Virus record (IMG/VR): IMGVR_UViG_3300000956_000059 | Span: 1-21,028 of that record | Origin: a virus | DNA: 21,028 nucleotides | Strand: one strand, 5' to 3' | Part shown: positions 20,430-21,028 of the stretch, piece after piece | Layout of the letters: every line of letters starts with the position of its first letter | Position numbering within the stretch: position 1 is the stretch's first letter | The notes under the pieces: model-generated | What the model was told of the DNA's origin: nothing | What the model saw: the letters and a program-made list of their open reading frames with translations, nothing else | The model's database searches: none | Position numbers and translations under genes: made by a program

Positions 20430-20822
20430 ATGCGTCGCGACGGAGCCCTTGGTCGCAAACCGGTGCTGCTGAATTGCCAGCAGCTCAACGGCATCGTCAA
20501 CACGGCGAGCGTGCGCGTGAACGGATACGAGTTCACGCACTTCCACGTCATGGCGAACGCGGGCGGCGGGCTCACGTTCACCGCAGTCGTGCAGCACTCC
20601 GACGACGATGTGACGTTCGCGAACGCGCCGAGCCCCAACACGATCACGATCGTCAACACGCTCGACGAGAAGTGGATCCTGGTCGATCACCAGAAGCTGA
20701 ATCAGTACGTGCGGCTGCGCATCTCGACCGACGGGAACATGAGCATCGGCGTGCTCGCCGTGCAGTCGAACAGCAAGAACAACCTCGGCGGCACCTTGCC
20801 GGATCTCGCGATCACGGGGTAG
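20430..20822 (+). CDS. Beta-rich hypothetical virion protein
   Basis: A 130-aa protein from ATG 20430, four bases after the upstream stop. The same frame extends upstream without good starts. Strands dominate (FTHFHVMANAGGGLTFTAVV, ITIVNTLDEKWILVDH, QYVRLRISTDGNMSIGVLAV), consistent with a jelly-roll or Ig-like fold. By position and composition it is probably structural, perhaps decoration or tail-completion. It may be distantly related to the protein at 19539-19976. Confidence 0.65.
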   Translation: MRRDGALGRKPVLLNCQQLNGIVNTASVRVNGYEFTHFHVMANAGGGLTFTAVVQHSDDDVTFANAPSPNTITIVNTLDEKWILVDHQKLNQYVRLRISTDGNMSIGVLAVQSNSKNNLGGTLPDLAITG

Positions 20823-20829
20823 CGCTGCC

Positions 20830-21028
20830 GTGTACCTCAACACCGCGCCCACCGATCGCTCGACGGTCTACGTCGTTCGCCCCAACAAGACAATCGAGCT
20901 CGAGGACGGCGTGACGCTGGGACCGGGCAGCGAAGTGGTCGGCGACACGGTTCCGAACGCGTGGGCCAGCTACCTGTTCCTCAAGCAGACCGTGCCGACG
21001 ACTCCGACCGACCAGCAGATCACCGACG
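20830..21028 (+). CDS. Partial gene, cut by window end
   Basis: An open frame from GTG 20830 to the last base, 66 codons and no stop. It begins VYLNTAPTDRSTVYVVRPNK and continues with strand-like segments (TIELEDGVTLGPGSEVVGD). It follows the previous stop by seven bases. The rest is outside the window, so no function can be given. Confidence 0.55.
   Translation, partial: MYLNTAPTDRSTVYVVRPNKTIELEDGVTLGPGSEVVGDTVPNAWASYLFLKQTVPTTPTDQQITD

Noticed and set aside
1-21028. CRISPR array or insertion sequence
   Set aside because: No spaced palindromic repeats, transposase or terminal inverted repeats were seen.

Overview
The window is a GC-rich stretch of tailed-phage DNA (Caudoviricetes, HK97-type head genes). 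It is either a prophage or a phage contig. Nearly all genes lie on the + strand, many join by 4-nt GTGA/ATGA/TTGA overlaps, and GC at third codon positions is high. I cannot name the host. Shine-Dalgarno sites are bacterial, and the first 49 bases are the 3' part of an initiator-type tRNA-Met, which could be a prophage attachment site. No integrase, repressor, lysis or tail genes are in view.

Layout: (1) 1-49, tRNA fragment. (2) 178-2202, early/replication module: a small ORF, an HNH protein, a replisome-organiser-like protein whose gene carries iteron-like decamer and GATCC repeats, and a helicase-loader-like protein. (3) 2199-7722, a long coupled run of small accessory genes. It includes a 605-aa protein that may be an alpha/alpha-toroid enzyme, several tiny Cys/His proteins, and an HGG-motif protein that may be the small terminase. 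(4) 7724-8524, a hairpin and a short reverse-strand cluster of three small genes. (5) 8605-10711, more small + strand genes, including three tandem paralogues. (6) 10704-12278, large terminase. (7) 12289-13546, an accessory insert where the portal gene would usually follow: one gene followed by a second, synonymously diverged copy of the terminase 3' end, another small gene, a candidate structured RNA, and two small convergent genes. (8) 13624-20425, head module: portal-MuF fusion, prohead protease, major capsid protein and small genes. (9) 20430-21028, a small beta-rich protein and a gene cut by the window end.

The most striking feature is inside the portal-MuF gene. A 271-residue intein (15877-16689) interrupts the conserved NCRC motif of the MuF domain, 12 residues before the C-terminus. 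The middle of the intein shows no sense-strand homing endonuclease. Instead the opposite strand (16629 to 15922) encodes a 235-aa protein with a helix-turn-helix and a Vsr-like/DUF559-like nuclease domain, with its own GGAGGT Shine-Dalgarno and a promoter-like GATAAT. This looks like a homing endonuclease gene nested antisense, codon against codon, in a splicing element, so that both strands of about 700 bp are coding. Homology and codon-bias support are good by eye. Splicing and nuclease activity are inferences.
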